Origin: Chryseobacterium oryctis
GTDB lineage: Bacteria > Bacteroidota > Bacteroidia > Flavobacteriales > Weeksellaceae
Direction: 5' to 3'
DNA: 64,000 bases
NCBI RefSeq assembly: GCF_025971925.1
Contig: NZ_JAPDHV010000007.1
Location: 62,001 to 126,000, forward strand
Shown one piece after another: positions 7,655 through 17,017 of the stretch (position 1 is its first letter; the number at the start of each line of letters is the position of its first letter). The translations under genes were made by a program, and so were the position numbers. Below the pieces are notes generated by a model. The model did not search any database, was not told the DNA's origin, and worked only from the letters and a program-made list of their open reading frames with translations.

Positions 7655-9898
7655 ATGAAAAAACTTTTAATCTCTCTTGGTATTTTAGCATCCCTGCAAT
7701 TTGTAAATGCACAGAATATTTCTTCAAAAAAATGGGCGGATTTATTTTCCTACAATAATGTTTTAGCCATGAAGGAAAGCAACGGAAAAATAGTTGCGGC
7801 AACAGAAAACGGGATCTTCTATTATACAATTTCAACGGGTGAGATTACGAAATTATCTAAAGCCAATGGTCTTCACGATGTAAAAATATCAGCATTTGAT
7901 TATAACCCACAAACGAATATTGGTCTTGTTGGTTACCAAAATGGTTCTCTTGACGTTATCACACCCGAAGGTGTTACTTATGTTGTTGATATTCCTTTAG
8001 CAACAGGCTATACAGGCAACAAAAAAATTAATCATATATCCATTACTGGTAACAAAGCTATTATTTCTGTAGGATATGGTGTCTCTGTTTTTGACTTAAC
8101 AAAAAAAGAATTTAATGACTCTGCCTTCTTTATGAACGGAGGAGTATACGAAGCAAGTAATGAAGCGGCTTTAGTAGGAAATAAAGTTTTTTCTGTGACA
8201 AACTCAGGATTAAAAAGTCATGAGATGAACACAACCTTCCCTGTTTACTCTACCTGGACAACAGAAATGACGGGTTCATTCACCCAAATTGATTCAGAAT
8301 CTGTTTTATCATTTGGTTCCTCAGCTGTTGCTTATTTATATAACAATGGAGTTTCTACACCTCTGCCTCAAAGTTTCGGGGGTATTCGTGATATTGTTGT
8401 GACAAATAATGATATTGTTGTGACAGATGCCAGCAGAATTTATACATTCTCAACTAACGGAACGACGACTGGTAATACGAGTATTGGAGAAGAATGTAAT
8501 ACTGCAACAAAAGTTAATGGAAAAATTTATGGTGGAACAAAATTGTCTGGTATAAAAACAGAAGATGGCACAATATTCAAACCTGATGGTCCATATAGTA
8601 ATATTTCATATAAAATCTCTTTACTCAATGATCAAATCTGGGTAGCCACCGGAGGAAAAGTTGGCTACAATGATCCTACACCTGGTAGAAATATTGGATA
8701 TTATCATTTTGATGGAAGTAAGTGGATTTATCCAGATTATTTTGCAAATAATCCTATTCAGTTTAACATTTTGGATGTAGTTCCTAATCCTTCTAATCCT
8801 TCTGAAGTATTTTTTACGAATCACATCCACGCACTGAATCAAAAAGGCATTTACAAAATGGAAGACGATGCTTTCAAGAAAGTATATAAAAACAATGATT
8901 CGGCACCAAATTTAAATAGAATTACAGGACTAACATTTGATGAAAACAATAATTTATTCGCTGCTGTATGTTTTATCGAAGGTGGATCTGCAAATACAGG
9001 ATATTTCTTTTACAACAAATCTGCTGATGGCTTCACTCTTGTTCCTATTATTAATGCCGGAGGTTCTCAAAAACCAATTACAAAAGATGGGATTTTATAT
9101 TTACCTTCTCCATTTTTTGATCCGGGAGGACTAATCATTAAAGAATATAGTAGCAATCCTACTTCCACTACTACTCCATACAAGATTATACAAAAAGGAA
9201 ACGGATTACCCGCAAGTGGAACCGTATCTGCTGCAATTGATAAAGATGATAATGTTTGGATTGGTACCAGATTAGGTTTAAGAATACTTTCAAATCCAAA
9301 AGCAGCAATAACTGAACCTTCACCGCAAGCTGTTCCTGTAATTATTGAACAAAACGGAATTGCAGAAGAATTATTCAGAGATAATACAATATTACAAATT
9401 GAAGTAGATGGAGGAAATCATAAATGGGTCGCCGTAGAAGATGGTGGTGTATATTATTTATCACCTGATGGAGAGAGAACTATAAAACACTTTACAAAAG
9501 AAAACTCCCCTCTTCCAACCAATAGTGTGACAGACATAAAAGTTGATAAAAAAACGGGAAAAGTTTATTTTGTAACACTTGATGGTATTGTTACTTATCA
9601 AGGGGATGTTGCGGAGGTAACATCTGATTTCGGAAATGTATTAGTATACCCCAATCCTGTTGTTTACTCTAATTTCAAAGGTCTTGTTACCATAAAAGGT
9701 CTTGCTGAAAAAACAAACATAAGAATCGTAGATGCTGCAGGAAACGTTGTACATTCAGCGGTGGCAAGAGGTGGCTATTATGAATGGGATTTGAATAACC
9801 AAAAAGGAAAAAGAGTCGCTTCCGGAATTTATTTTGTTTTAATGACCAATGAAGATGGTTCAGACAAAGCTACCGCTAAAATAGGTGTCGTTAATTAA
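7655..9898 (+). CDS. porZ: PorZ-like type IX secretion system beta-propeller protein
   Basis: A 747-aa exported protein: signal peptide MKKLLISLGILASLQFVNA, then two-component-regulator-type propeller blades (ATENGIFYYTISTGEI, WIGTRLGLRIL, WVAVEDGGVYYL, KTGKVYFVTLDGIV). It ends in a T9SS-style C-terminal beta-sandwich signal (VLVYPNPV...GKRVASGIYFVLMTNEDG). This layout matches PorZ, the outer-surface component of the type IX secretion attachment complex that binds A-LPS. It starts two bases after the phosphatase stop, and its stop overlaps the recO start. The symbol is given on domain layout and neighbourhood; another T9SS propeller cargo is the alternative. Confidence 0.82.
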   Translation: MKKLLISLGILASLQFVNAQNISSKKWADLFSYNNVLAMKESNGKIVAATENGIFYYTISTGEITKLSKANGLHDVKISAFDYNPQTNIGLVGYQNGSLDVITPEGVTYVVDIPLATGYTGNKKINHISITGNKAIISVGYGVSVFDLTKKEFNDSAFFMNGGVYEASNEAALVGNKVFSVTNSGLKSHEMNTTFPVYSTWTTEMTGSFTQIDSESVLSFGSSAVAYLYNNGVSTPLPQSFGGIRDIVVTNNDIVVTDASRIYTFSTNGTTTGNTSIGEECNTATKVNGKIYGGTKLSGIKTEDGTIFKPDGPYSNISYKISLLNDQIWVATGGKVGYNDPTPGRNIGYYHFDGSKWIYPDYFANNPIQFNILDVVPNPSNPSEVFFTNHIHALNQKGIYKMEDDAFKKVYKNNDSAPNLNRITGLTFDENNNLFAAVCFIEGGSANTGYFFYNKSADGFTLVPIINAGGSQKPITKDGILYLPSPFFDPGGLIIKEYSSNPTSTTTPYKIIQKGNGLPASGTVSAAIDKDDNVWIGTRLGLRILSNPKAAITEPSPQAVPVIIEQNGIAEELFRDNTILQIEVDGGNHKWVAVEDGGVYYLSPDGERTIKHFTKENSPLPTNSVTDIKVDKKTGKVYFVTLDGIVTYQGDVAEVTSDFGNVLVYPNPVVYSNFKGLVTIKGLAEKTNIRIVDAAGNVVHSAVARGGYYEWDLNNQKGKRVASGIYFVLMTNEDGSDKATAKIGVVN

Positions 9899-10584
9899 TG
9901 AATTCACAAAACGCATTTTTACTTTCTTACTTAAAATATGGTGAAAATGATGCAGTTCTGCATTGTTTTACAAAAGAAGATGGCTTTCAGTCTTATTTTT
10001 TGAAAGGAATTTATTCCAAAAGAAATAAGAAAAAAGCCTTACTTCTGCCGTTAAGTGAAATCAATTTTTCATTGAATCCCATTAAAGGAAACGGAATACA
10101 TACCGTTTCCAATTTTGAACTGATAAAAAGTAATGATATTTACACCGATATTAAGACCAATACCATTATTTTCTTTATTACCGATTTCTTGAATCAAAAT
10201 TTAAGACATGAAAATCAGAATCTTAGTATTTATACAGGTCTTGATGAGTTTATTGATGAGTTAGCTCAAAAAAACTATCAGTCTCATTTAATTTTTTTGA
10301 TTAAAATTTTAAAAATACAAGGCGTTTCTCCATTAATTAATGACGAAAGTTTTTTAGACCCAGAAACAGGAACTTTCACCCATGAAAAAACACACCAGCT
10401 ATTCAATGACAATATTTCAAATATTTGGAAAGCTATTCTTTTGGCTGAAAACCCTTATCAAATAAGAGTTCATTCTTCTTTCAGAAAAGATTTTTTAGAC
10501 AGTATTTTGGTATATTATCACTACCACATTACTGATTTCAAAACACCCAATTCATTGGAAGTTATTCAGGAAATTTTTGAATAA
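9898..10584 (+). CDS. recO: DNA repair protein RecO
   Basis: RecO anneals SSB-coated single strands and, with RecR, loads RecA during gap repair. The 228 residues show the N-terminal OB fold (AFLLSYLKYGENDAVLHCFTKEDGF, then FLKGIYSKRNKKKALLLPLSEINF). The helical C-terminal domain includes the FLDSILVYYHYHI segment, and GVSPL marks where many homologues carry the zinc region; here no Cys4 cluster is seen, as in other flavobacterial RecO proteins. The start overlaps the porZ stop (TAATG), implying translational coupling. Confidence 0.93.
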   Translation: MNSQNAFLLSYLKYGENDAVLHCFTKEDGFQSYFLKGIYSKRNKKKALLLPLSEINFSLNPIKGNGIHTVSNFELIKSNDIYTDIKTNTIIFFITDFLNQNLRHENQNLSIYTGLDEFIDELAQKNYQSHLIFLIKILKIQGVSPLINDESFLDPETGTFTHEKTHQLFNDNISNIWKAILLAENPYQIRVHSSFRKDFLDSILVYYHYHITDFKTPNSLEVIQEIFE

Positions 10585-10619
10585 ATTAATGAAGTTTCAT
10601 TACAAAATTCATCAATAAT

Positions 10620-11093
10620 TTAAAGTTTTTTATACATCAAAAATTGTGGTCCACTCCTTCCCATGCGTGTTTTCCCATCACATTGGTAACCCACTTTGAG
10701 GTAAAGATTATAAGCCGAAACATTGTTTTGATTAACCGCCAAAACGATTTCATTACAATTTTTAAAATGTTCTTGTATAAAACTATCAATTTCAGTCATT
10801 GCCAGTTTTCCTATTCCTCTGCCCTGCATTTGAGGATTTATAGACAATGAACGCAATAAAACTGAATGCATATTATCCGTTAAATCCAATTTATCTTCTC
10901 CAAAATCTAGGGTGAAAAATCCTGCAGATTTCTCATTTTCAAAAATCGTTACCGGAAATTCTTGATTTGTATTTCTGTCTTTGATTCTTTGCAATGCGAA
11001 TTCTGCGGTAGAAGTATATTGAGCCTGAATTTCATCCAAAACATAATTTAACTCTGGAAAATCATCGTGTTTAAAAAAACGCAGGCTAACCAT
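10620..11093 (-). CDS. GNAT family N-acetyltransferase
   Basis: A 157-aa single-domain GNAT. The acetyl-CoA loop is QMQGRGIGKLAMTEI, preceded by the strand LRSLSINP, and the C-terminal motif is LAVNQNNVSAYNLYLKVGYQ. The N terminus MVSLRFFKHDDFPEL is typical. The substrate is unknown. It lies convergent to recO, with 35 bases between the stops, and is followed upstream by the DUF1684 gene at 11105-11722 in the same direction (11 bases apart), suggesting a two-gene transcript. Confidence 0.87.
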   Translation of the reverse strand: MVSLRFFKHDDFPELNYVLDEIQAQYTSTAEFALQRIKDRNTNQEFPVTIFENEKSAGFFTLDFGEDKLDLTDNMHSVLLRSLSINPQMQGRGIGKLAMTEIDSFIQEHFKNCNEIVLAVNQNNVSAYNLYLKVGYQCDGKTRMGRSGPQFLMYKKL

Positions 11094-11104
11094 AAATCAA
11101 TATT

Positions 11105-11722
11105 TTAATGATGATAAATATCTTCATACATTACACCTGCACGAATCTCAATTGGAAGTTTATTTTCTTCAGGAACAATCGGGCAATTGTAATCATAAGC
11201 ATTATAAGCACAAAAAGGCTGGTAAGATTTGTTGAAATCTAAAACAATTGTGTTTCCTTTAGGAATCGTTAAATCCATATATTTTCCGCCTCCATAAGTT
11301 TCTTTTCCGTTGGTTGCATCACGAAAAGGCAGAAAAAGATAATTTTTATATTTTTTTTGTTTAATTAAATCTAAACTTTGGTACAAACTCAACGTATAAG
11401 ATTTTCCGTCTAACTCAAAAGTAGCTTTTCCGTATTCTTTATAAGATTTCGTCTTTCCTGACGATGTTGGAAGCTCAAATGGTTTAGCATTTTTTGTTTT
11501 TACAAATTTTGCTGTGACTTTATATTTTAAAGCAAACGGAAAGAACGGATGACCTTTAAAATTAGTAAAATTATCTCCTCTTAAAGGCGTTTCAGCAGGA
11601 TTCAGATATTCTGCATTTAGTTTTTCCTGAAATTCCTTTATTTCCATTATGTCTTGTGACACCATTTTTTGAGAAAAGGCAAATAATGGAAAAAGTAACA
11701 ATATCAAAATATATTTTTTCAT
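11105..11722 (-). CDS. DUF1684 family exported protein
   Basis: A 205-aa protein with an N-terminal signal sequence (KKYILILLLFPLFAFSQ). Its C-terminal signature of DUF1684 proteins reads TIVLDFNKSYQPFCAYN, then YNCPIVPEENKLPIEIRAG. The family is widespread in Bacteroidota and Actinobacteria and has no established biochemical role. The middle contains FELPTSSGKTKSYKEYGKA and FLPFRDATNGKETYGGG, also family-typical. It is probably in an operon with the downstream acetyltransferase. Confidence 0.82.
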   Translation of the reverse strand: MKKYILILLLFPLFAFSQKMVSQDIMEIKEFQEKLNAEYLNPAETPLRGDNFTNFKGHPFFPFALKYKVTAKFVKTKNAKPFELPTSSGKTKSYKEYGKATFELDGKSYTLSLYQSLDLIKQKKYKNYLFLPFRDATNGKETYGGGKYMDLTIPKGNTIVLDFNKSYQPFCAYNAYDYNCPIVPEENKLPIEIRAGVMYEDIYHH

Positions 11723-11873
11723 GAACGTGTCTAAATTACTTGTTAAAACTAAGATTTTTTACTGTAAATACTATTAATATTATATTACAAAAAATGCTCC
11801 AAATTAACAAATAGGCTAATTTTAATAATGTAATACAAATCTTAATTCAGGAAAAAAATAGAATACAGATATA

Positions 11874-12275
11874 TCAATACGACTCTGAAATTTTCACACG
11901 ATAAATATCCGATGAATTTCTTTTGATTGATTCAACATAGAAGCCTCCTTCTTCGGGAATTACTTCTTTCAAATCAAAACTTTTGCAATCTTTCGGAAGT
12001 CCTGAAAATATAAGTGTAAACCAAAAATCACGCATAAAAGGGACAGGCGTCCAGTTGGGAAAAATGGTAATATTTTCTGCGTGTATTAATTCACTTCTAT
12101 GTTCAGAATGATTATCAAAAAGATATGTTGACTGCCAAATTCTGATAAGATTTCCTAAAAAAGGTGAAGCCGGAAAACAGCAATGCACAATCACTTGTTT
12201 CTCTTCTTCTACTTTTGTCTGAAGAGATTCTAAAAGTTCTTTTACAATGACAGGTTTTTCAATTGTTTCAGCCAC
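11874..12275 (-). CDS. Hypothetical protein, 133 aa
   Basis: No family recognised. The protein is soluble, without a signal peptide. The first ~30 residues form a charged helix (VKELLESLQTKVEEEK), followed by a compact alpha/beta part rich in aromatics (IRIWQSTYLF, FPNWTPVPFMRDFWF). The segment VIVHCCFPASPFLGNLIRIW resembles a strand-loop-helix but shows no known catalytic motif. Coding is supported by ordinary codon use and a clear start after an AT-rich spacer. It is alone between the DUF1684 gene and a small HTH protein. Confidence 0.6.
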   Translation of the reverse strand: MAETIEKPVIVKELLESLQTKVEEEKQVIVHCCFPASPFLGNLIRIWQSTYLFDNHSEHRSELIHAENITIFPNWTPVPFMRDFWFTLIFSGLPKDCKSFDLKEVIPEEGGFYVESIKRNSSDIYRVKISESY

Positions 12276-12411
12276 AAGAAATATTTTCTATTACCTTGCA
12301 AATATACTTACTTTAAAATACTTTCTGAATGACAAAACCCATTCTTCCCCATTTAATTTCCATTATTAAACGGGTAAAATAAACTTTTCAGCTCAATAAT
12401 TAATCTGGAAT

Positions 12412-12750
12412 TTATAACTCATCAACCAAATATAGCCTTCTCCATTTTGTAATTGTATTTCTACTTAATCTGAAATGAGCGGCTAATTGGCTTTTGTTTA
12501 GTCTGTTTTTAGTTTGATATTCTAAAATTTTCAGAATATCCTCTTTAGAATACGCTCTTAACCTTTGATTATCTACACTATTGGTTTGAATTCCGTCAAA
12601 GATTTTTTCATTAATCTTAATAATATCAACAGAGGTTAATGTTTCTTTTTCAAGAATACTCTTACAAGATTGCCATTTGTGCGGAAACTTTTTAGCAATG
12701 ATATCAGAATATATTTTATTATAATCGGGTGAGTTTTGAGGGCAATTCAT
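12412..12750 (-). CDS. Small helix-turn-helix protein
   Basis: A 112-aa protein. The C-terminal half reads as a tri-helical HTH: YSKEDILKILEYQ, then NRLNKSQLAAHFRLSRNTITKWRRLY, the latter a clear turn plus recognition helix as in Fis- or transposase-type HTH domains. The N-terminal half contains a Cys (MNCPQN) and WQSCKSIL but no known fold. It could be a regulator or a domesticated transposase N-terminal domain; no DDE domain or IS end is seen next to it. Confidence 0.65.
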   Translation of the reverse strand: MNCPQNSPDYNKIYSDIIAKKFPHKWQSCKSILEKETLTSVDIIKINEKIFDGIQTNSVDNQRLRAYSKEDILKILEYQTKNRLNKSQLAAHFRLSRNTITKWRRLYLVDEL

Positions 12751-13233
12751 TAGTTTCTTAATTGGTTTATTTATTTGACATTAATACTTTGGCTATTCAA
12801 ATTATAAACAAAGGATGATGTCATAACAGATTTTTGAGACATAATATGAAATCGTATTCTATTACTTCTTTTATTAAAACCTATCGATAAATAAACAAGG
12901 GAAGTACACAAAAAGGCAAATGCTTTTTGGCAATTGAATTTTGTGTACTTGTTAGGCTAAATTTCTTTTCATCCTATGTTTTTTACTGCGGAATAAAAAT
13001 TAGCAGAGGGGAAACTAATAATTAATTATTCACTAGCAATATTTCGACAAATATATATCAAGGATTTTTTTTATCAATATTTATACGTATCACACAGGTA
13101 TCACCCGTATTTATACAATTGAAAAACAATTAATTAAAATAAATACTACAAACTAAAAACTATTTAATCTGAATTATATTATTGTATAAATGTTAACGTA
13201 AATGAAATATTCGCAGGTATAAATAGAGGAAAA
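12751..13233. other. 483-base gap holding one strong inverted repeat
   Basis: No gene seen. The gap contains the 12-base perfect inverted repeat described at 12902-12950 and otherwise plain AT-rich sequence between two minus-strand genes. Confidence 0.5.
12902..12950. repeat. Perfect 12-base inverted repeat with nested alternative hairpin
   Basis: Arms AAGTACACAAAA (12902-12913) and TTTTGTGTACTT (12939-12950) enclose 25 bases. An alternative smaller hairpin (CAAAAAG/CTTTTTG) shares part of the left arm. It lies downstream of the TPR regulator gene and upstream of the HTH gene, so it could be a terminator for the former, or an attenuator-like switch. Confidence 0.5.
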
Positions 13234-14691
13234 TTACTCTTTAGTATCTAAACTTCTCATCCAAACATTTAAATCCACCTCAGAAGGGATATTATATTTC
13301 TTTCTAAGTCTGTTTTTTCTGATTTGCACCGCACGTATACTTACAAACGTATATTCTGCAATGTCTTTAGTACTATAATTTAAGAATATCATCGCACAAA
13401 ACGATAACTCAGAAACTTTAATATTCGGGTTTAGTTTTTTTAAATTTGATATAAAATCGGGATAAAGCTCTTTGAATAAAATTAGAAATTCAGGAGAATT
13501 TGCTCTTACTAACTGTATTAATTGTTCAAATTTATTTTCGTTTAATGTTGAAATTAATTCTTCCCTATCATCTTTCAACTGTGATAAATACTGCGTTGTT
13601 TTCTTTTTCTGATTTTTTATTTTTAAAAAAACGGCAATAGCAGCTATAACAATAAGTATAGACAAAGAAATAATTATCGTTCTGTAATAATCAATTTTAT
13701 CTTTAGATTTGCTAATCTCGGTATTATTTAAGTAAGAGATAATATTAGAAGTGAGCTGCTGTCTTTCATTATCAACCTTTTTGCTTACTTTTTTAGATTC
13801 ATTGTAATATTTTGTATAAAGGTTTTGTTTGGAAGGAAAATTCTTCAAATAATCAACCAATACAGAATATTGTTCTCTCTCCGCATTATCATATCCTAAA
13901 TCTTTTGCATTTTGCAATGCATCTTCATAATATTTAATTGCTAAACCCTCATTTCCTTTTCTTGCATTTAAATCACCATATCTTTTCAAAGTAAAAAACA
14001 AGTAGTTAGACTTATTTTTATTCAGAAGATCTAGGGATTTCTTTAAATATTCTTCCCCTTTTGTTAATTCATTCTGGAAAATATACACTTCTCCAATTTG
14101 GGCATATGTTGTTGTAAAATTATACAGATCAGCCTTTTCATCAAATTCTTCAAGTATTTTCTCCTGAATTTTTAAATGAACCATCGCAGAATCATATTCC
14201 ATTTGTTCTATAAATATCTGAGCAAGGTTCTGATGCGCCCAAAAAGAACTTAATCTTTTAGATTGCTCATCCAGTTTTTCCGATAACTTAATTTGTTTTC
14301 TAAACTCTTCTCTTGCTTTATCATATAAGTTAGTCTGGGAAAAGATAAGCCCTCGTAAACGATGATATTCAGATTGTATTATTTTATCTTTTTTAAAGAG
14401 ACTTTCTTTTTCAATTTCTTTTAAATAAGAAAATGCATCATTGAATTTACCCACTTCGATCAAAGCTTTTGCAATGTAAATATTTCCTTTCGTAACTCCT
14501 AAAGAACTTTTACATTCTGTTGCCTGATTCAGAGCTTCTTGAGCCATCTTTACAGAAGACAGCATATCGAAATTTGCAAAGTAATGTTTTGATTTATCTA
14601 ATTTATCAGCTATCTCTTTTTCACTACACTGCCCATTAAAAAAGCCAATACTTAGAATAAAACAAAAAAATAGAATAAATTTTTTAAGCAT
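13234..14691 (-). CDS. TPR membrane regulator with C-terminal LuxR-like HTH
   Basis: A 485-aa protein with an N-terminal signal/anchor (LKKFILFFCFILSIGFF). About seven tetratricopeptide-like helical pairs span residues 30-300 (GKFNDAFSYLKEI, NLYDKAREEFRKQ, NLTKGEEYLKKS, GNEGLAIKYYEDA). A transmembrane helix lies near 340-358 (IIISLSILIVIAAIAVFL), then a coiled coil, then a C-terminal HTH of LuxR/GerE type (LSFCAMIFLNYSTKDIAEY, VSIRAVQIRKNRLRKKY). The TPR part would be periplasmic and the HTH cytoplasmic, so this is a one-component transmembrane regulator common in flavobacteria. It is divergent from the secreted-protein cluster starting near 15.2 kb. Confidence 0.82.
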   Translation of the reverse strand: MLKKFILFFCFILSIGFFNGQCSEKEIADKLDKSKHYFANFDMLSSVKMAQEALNQATECKSSLGVTKGNIYIAKALIEVGKFNDAFSYLKEIEKESLFKKDKIIQSEYHRLRGLIFSQTNLYDKAREEFRKQIKLSEKLDEQSKRLSSFWAHQNLAQIFIEQMEYDSAMVHLKIQEKILEEFDEKADLYNFTTTYAQIGEVYIFQNELTKGEEYLKKSLDLLNKNKSNYLFFTLKRYGDLNARKGNEGLAIKYYEDALQNAKDLGYDNAEREQYSVLVDYLKNFPSKQNLYTKYYNESKKVSKKVDNERQQLTSNIISYLNNTEISKSKDKIDYYRTIIISLSILIVIAAIAVFLKIKNQKKKTTQYLSQLKDDREELISTLNENKFEQLIQLVRANSPEFLILFKELYPDFISNLKKLNPNIKVSELSFCAMIFLNYSTKDIAEYTFVSIRAVQIRKNRLRKKYNIPSEVDLNVWMRSLDTKE

Positions 14692-15170
14692 ATAATTTTA
14701 CATTCATCAATTGATGTAAGATCCATTTACAATTATTAAACCATAAAGCACAAAAATAAGAAATTTTATCAACTGTGATAGCAATGTGTTATGTAATTTA
14801 TACCTAAAACTACATAAATTATGAAAAATACGAAATAAAACATAAGAAAATCAATTAAAATCCAGCATCTATATTAGAAAATACACCGAATCTCATAATT
14901 GTTTTTTTTAACATATAACATCGATACATTAATAACACAAATTTATCTCGTGAAAAGAAATATAGAATTTAAACCTATTTCAATAAAATAATTGACAATT
15001 GATAATCAATAATCTATATAATTGCAGTGCAAATGCAGTGTGAATATTTTTATACAAAAGCATTATTTTTGTCAAAATTTTATCATTTTCAATATTTCAA
15101 TTCTCTATTTTGATTATTATGAGAACAAAATGAAAACTTGGAGATCAACATAAAATAAAAAACACATAAA
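14692..15170. other. Divergent intergenic region with a candidate + strand promoter
   Basis: It separates the TPR regulator from the secreted-protein cluster. A TAnnTTTG match (TATTTTTG) lies at 15064-15071, about 100 bases before the first ATG of the cluster. No gene or RNA is seen. Confidence 0.4.
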
Positions 15171-15302
15171 ATGAAAAAAATAATTCCCTTTTTAAAATTC
15201 CTTTCTCTGGAGGTCGTCTATTTAAACAAAAATATTAATGTAGGTATTAATACAAAACAGATAAAATTTCATTTCATCTGTTTTAGCCAACATTCTACAT
15301 GA
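15171..15302 (+). pseudogene. Probable remnant of a fourth secreted paralogue
   Basis: A 43-codon frame starts like the neighbours (MKKIIPFLKFLSL, signal-peptide-like). It soon reads NINVGINTKQ, echoing the QVGINKNNPTATLDI block just after the signal peptide in the three downstream paralogues, then stops. The alanine/glutamine cleavage site is lost and the C1q-like half is missing. It is best read as a decayed first copy of the tandem family; chance resemblance is possible because the match is short. Confidence 0.35.
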
Positions 15303-15495
15303 AGTTAGTAACAGAAAAGGTGAAAAATTGGTGCTCACATTACGTTCACTAATACAACTACATATTTCAATCTAGAAACAATTCGCTTTGTACTGAAAAC
15401 TCAATTCCGTCTAAGAAAATAATATTCTAAGTGAAATTATTCATTCAATAATTATTCAGATTAAACGACAGTAATTTAATACAGACTCATTAATT

Positions 15496-16245
15496 ATGAA
15501 AAAAAATATATTTATAATATTTTCTCTATTTATATTGAAAAACACATACGCCCAAGTAGGAATCAACAAGAACAACCCTACAGCAACCCTAGATATCCAA
15601 TCTAAAAGTAATAGTATCTCAACAAAAGCAATTGAAGCCAATGATGCTACAAACAACGAGGTTTTTACAGTTTTTGATAACGGAAATTTACAATTTGAAG
15701 GAGCTTTGATGCCCAATGGAAATCCTGGTAAAAAAGGGGAATATTTATTTTCTAAAGGTACCGGTTACGCTCCAGAGTGGAAAGCTATTTTTCCTGAACA
15801 GACAAAACAGATTTATGACGTTTTCCAGGGGGCATATTTAGGAACTACAGGAACCCTAAATAATTCTGCCTCAACATGGATTAAAGTTGGACCTTCAACC
15901 ACAAATATAATTAATTCTTCTATCGGGATCTGGAGTACAACAAATCGTGAGTTTACAGTTAGCAAAAATGGGGTTTATATCATATCCTTTTCATTAGAAA
16001 TGTATACAGGAACAAATGAAACTCCTACTCAAGCTTTTGCTAAACTAACAGCAGGAGATGAATATGAGTTTTTTGCAGATGTAATACTAGGTTATTCTCC
16101 AGGTTTTGCTACCTACTACAATACGGTTGCAGGAGAAGTTGTAAAAAAATTAAATATTGGAGATAAAATATATATTTCAGGATTCAACGCCAACCAATGG
16201 AGAGAGACCCAATCTTCTCTGCAAATAAAATATGTAGAACTTTAA
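15496..16245 (+). CDS. Secreted C1q-like protein, tandem copy 1
   Basis: A 249-aa exported protein. The signal peptide ends at TYAQ, followed by the block VGINKNNPTATLDI common in Bacteroidota surface and fibre-like proteins. A linker reads GNPGKKGEYLFSKG. The C-terminal ~140-residue beta-rich domain contains EFTVSKNGVYIISFSLEM, the G-V-Y-x-I/F-S-F strand typical of C1q/TNF-like jelly rolls, and it ends LQIKYVEL. Such domains trimerise and bind ligands, so a surface or matrix role is inferred. No T9SS C-terminal signal is seen. It is the first of three adjacent paralogues (gaps of 9 and 1 bases). Confidence 0.72.
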   Translation: MKKNIFIIFSLFILKNTYAQVGINKNNPTATLDIQSKSNSISTKAIEANDATNNEVFTVFDNGNLQFEGALMPNGNPGKKGEYLFSKGTGYAPEWKAIFPEQTKQIYDVFQGAYLGTTGTLNNSASTWIKVGPSTTNIINSSIGIWSTTNREFTVSKNGVYIISFSLEMYTGTNETPTQAFAKLTAGDEYEFFADVILGYSPGFATYYNTVAGEVVKKLNIGDKIYISGFNANQWRETQSSLQIKYVEL

Positions 16246-16254
16246 AAAACAAAT

Positions 16255-17016
16255 ATGAAAATACACACAACAATAATTACCTTTCTTACAACAGTTCAAG
16301 CCCTCATGGGACAAATTGGAATAAGAACAACCAACCCATCAGCTATGCTTGATGTAGTTGCTGATAACAATATCAATAATACACATATAATAAAAATAAG
16401 AGACAATAGTAAACAAGATCTAATGTCGGTCGGAAAAAACGGAAATTTATTTTTCAAAAGAAGTTTAATTGCCAACAATTCTTCCGGTACTAGTGGGTAT
16501 GTACTAGGATCTAATGGAGCCAATACCTCCCCTCAATGGAAAGATGTTTCCAACTCTCCTCTCTATAAATATGTTGCAATTGCATATCATGCACAAAATT
16601 CATTAAGCATAAGCGGATTGGCTTCAAATTCAGACATTTCTATTGACTTTGGAACTTCTCCTACCATTAGCAGCTCTGTTATAGGAAACTGGAAATCTAC
16701 AACAAAACGTTACACTGTTTTGGAAAATGGAATTTATGATATAACTGCTACAGTTCCTTTAAGTACCAGCCAATCATCCTCTAATCGAAAAGCAGTTATG
16801 ACAATTAATCTTGGGAGTTATAAACAGCTTTATAAAGCTACCCGTAATCAGGGGAGCAGTTATAATATGACTTGCACAGGAAAAGTAACCCGTTATCTTA
16901 CGGCAGGAACAGAAATATGGGTTACTGTACAAACCAGTAATTTGAATACTTCACAATCCACTTGGCAATATAAAGACGCTATACTCAACATCAACTATTC
17001 TCCTAAAACCAATTAA
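16255..17016 (+). CDS. Secreted C1q-like protein, tandem copy 2
   Basis: A 253-aa paralogue of the preceding gene. The signal peptide (IITFLTTVQALMGQ) is followed by IGIRTTNPSAMLDVVA, the same N-terminal block. The linker GTSGYVLGSNGANTSPQWK aligns with the GEYLFSKG...APEWK of copy 1. The C-terminal domain contains RYTVLENGIYDITATV, the core strand of the C1q-like fold, and ends AILNINYSPKTN. It is less similar to copies 1 and 3 in the C-terminal half, suggesting divergence of the ligand face. It is co-transcribed with its neighbours. Confidence 0.7.
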   Translation: MKIHTTIITFLTTVQALMGQIGIRTTNPSAMLDVVADNNINNTHIIKIRDNSKQDLMSVGKNGNLFFKRSLIANNSSGTSGYVLGSNGANTSPQWKDVSNSPLYKYVAIAYHAQNSLSISGLASNSDISIDFGTSPTISSSVIGNWKSTTKRYTVLENGIYDITATVPLSTSQSSSNRKAVMTINLGSYKQLYKATRNQGSSYNMTCTGKVTRYLTAGTEIWVTVQTSNLNTSQSTWQYKDAILNINYSPKTN

Positions 17017-17017
17017 C

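Noticed and set aside
12412..12750. Transposase fragment
   Set aside because: The HTH could come from a transposase, but no catalytic domain, IS end or repeat is seen, so it is listed as a small HTH protein.
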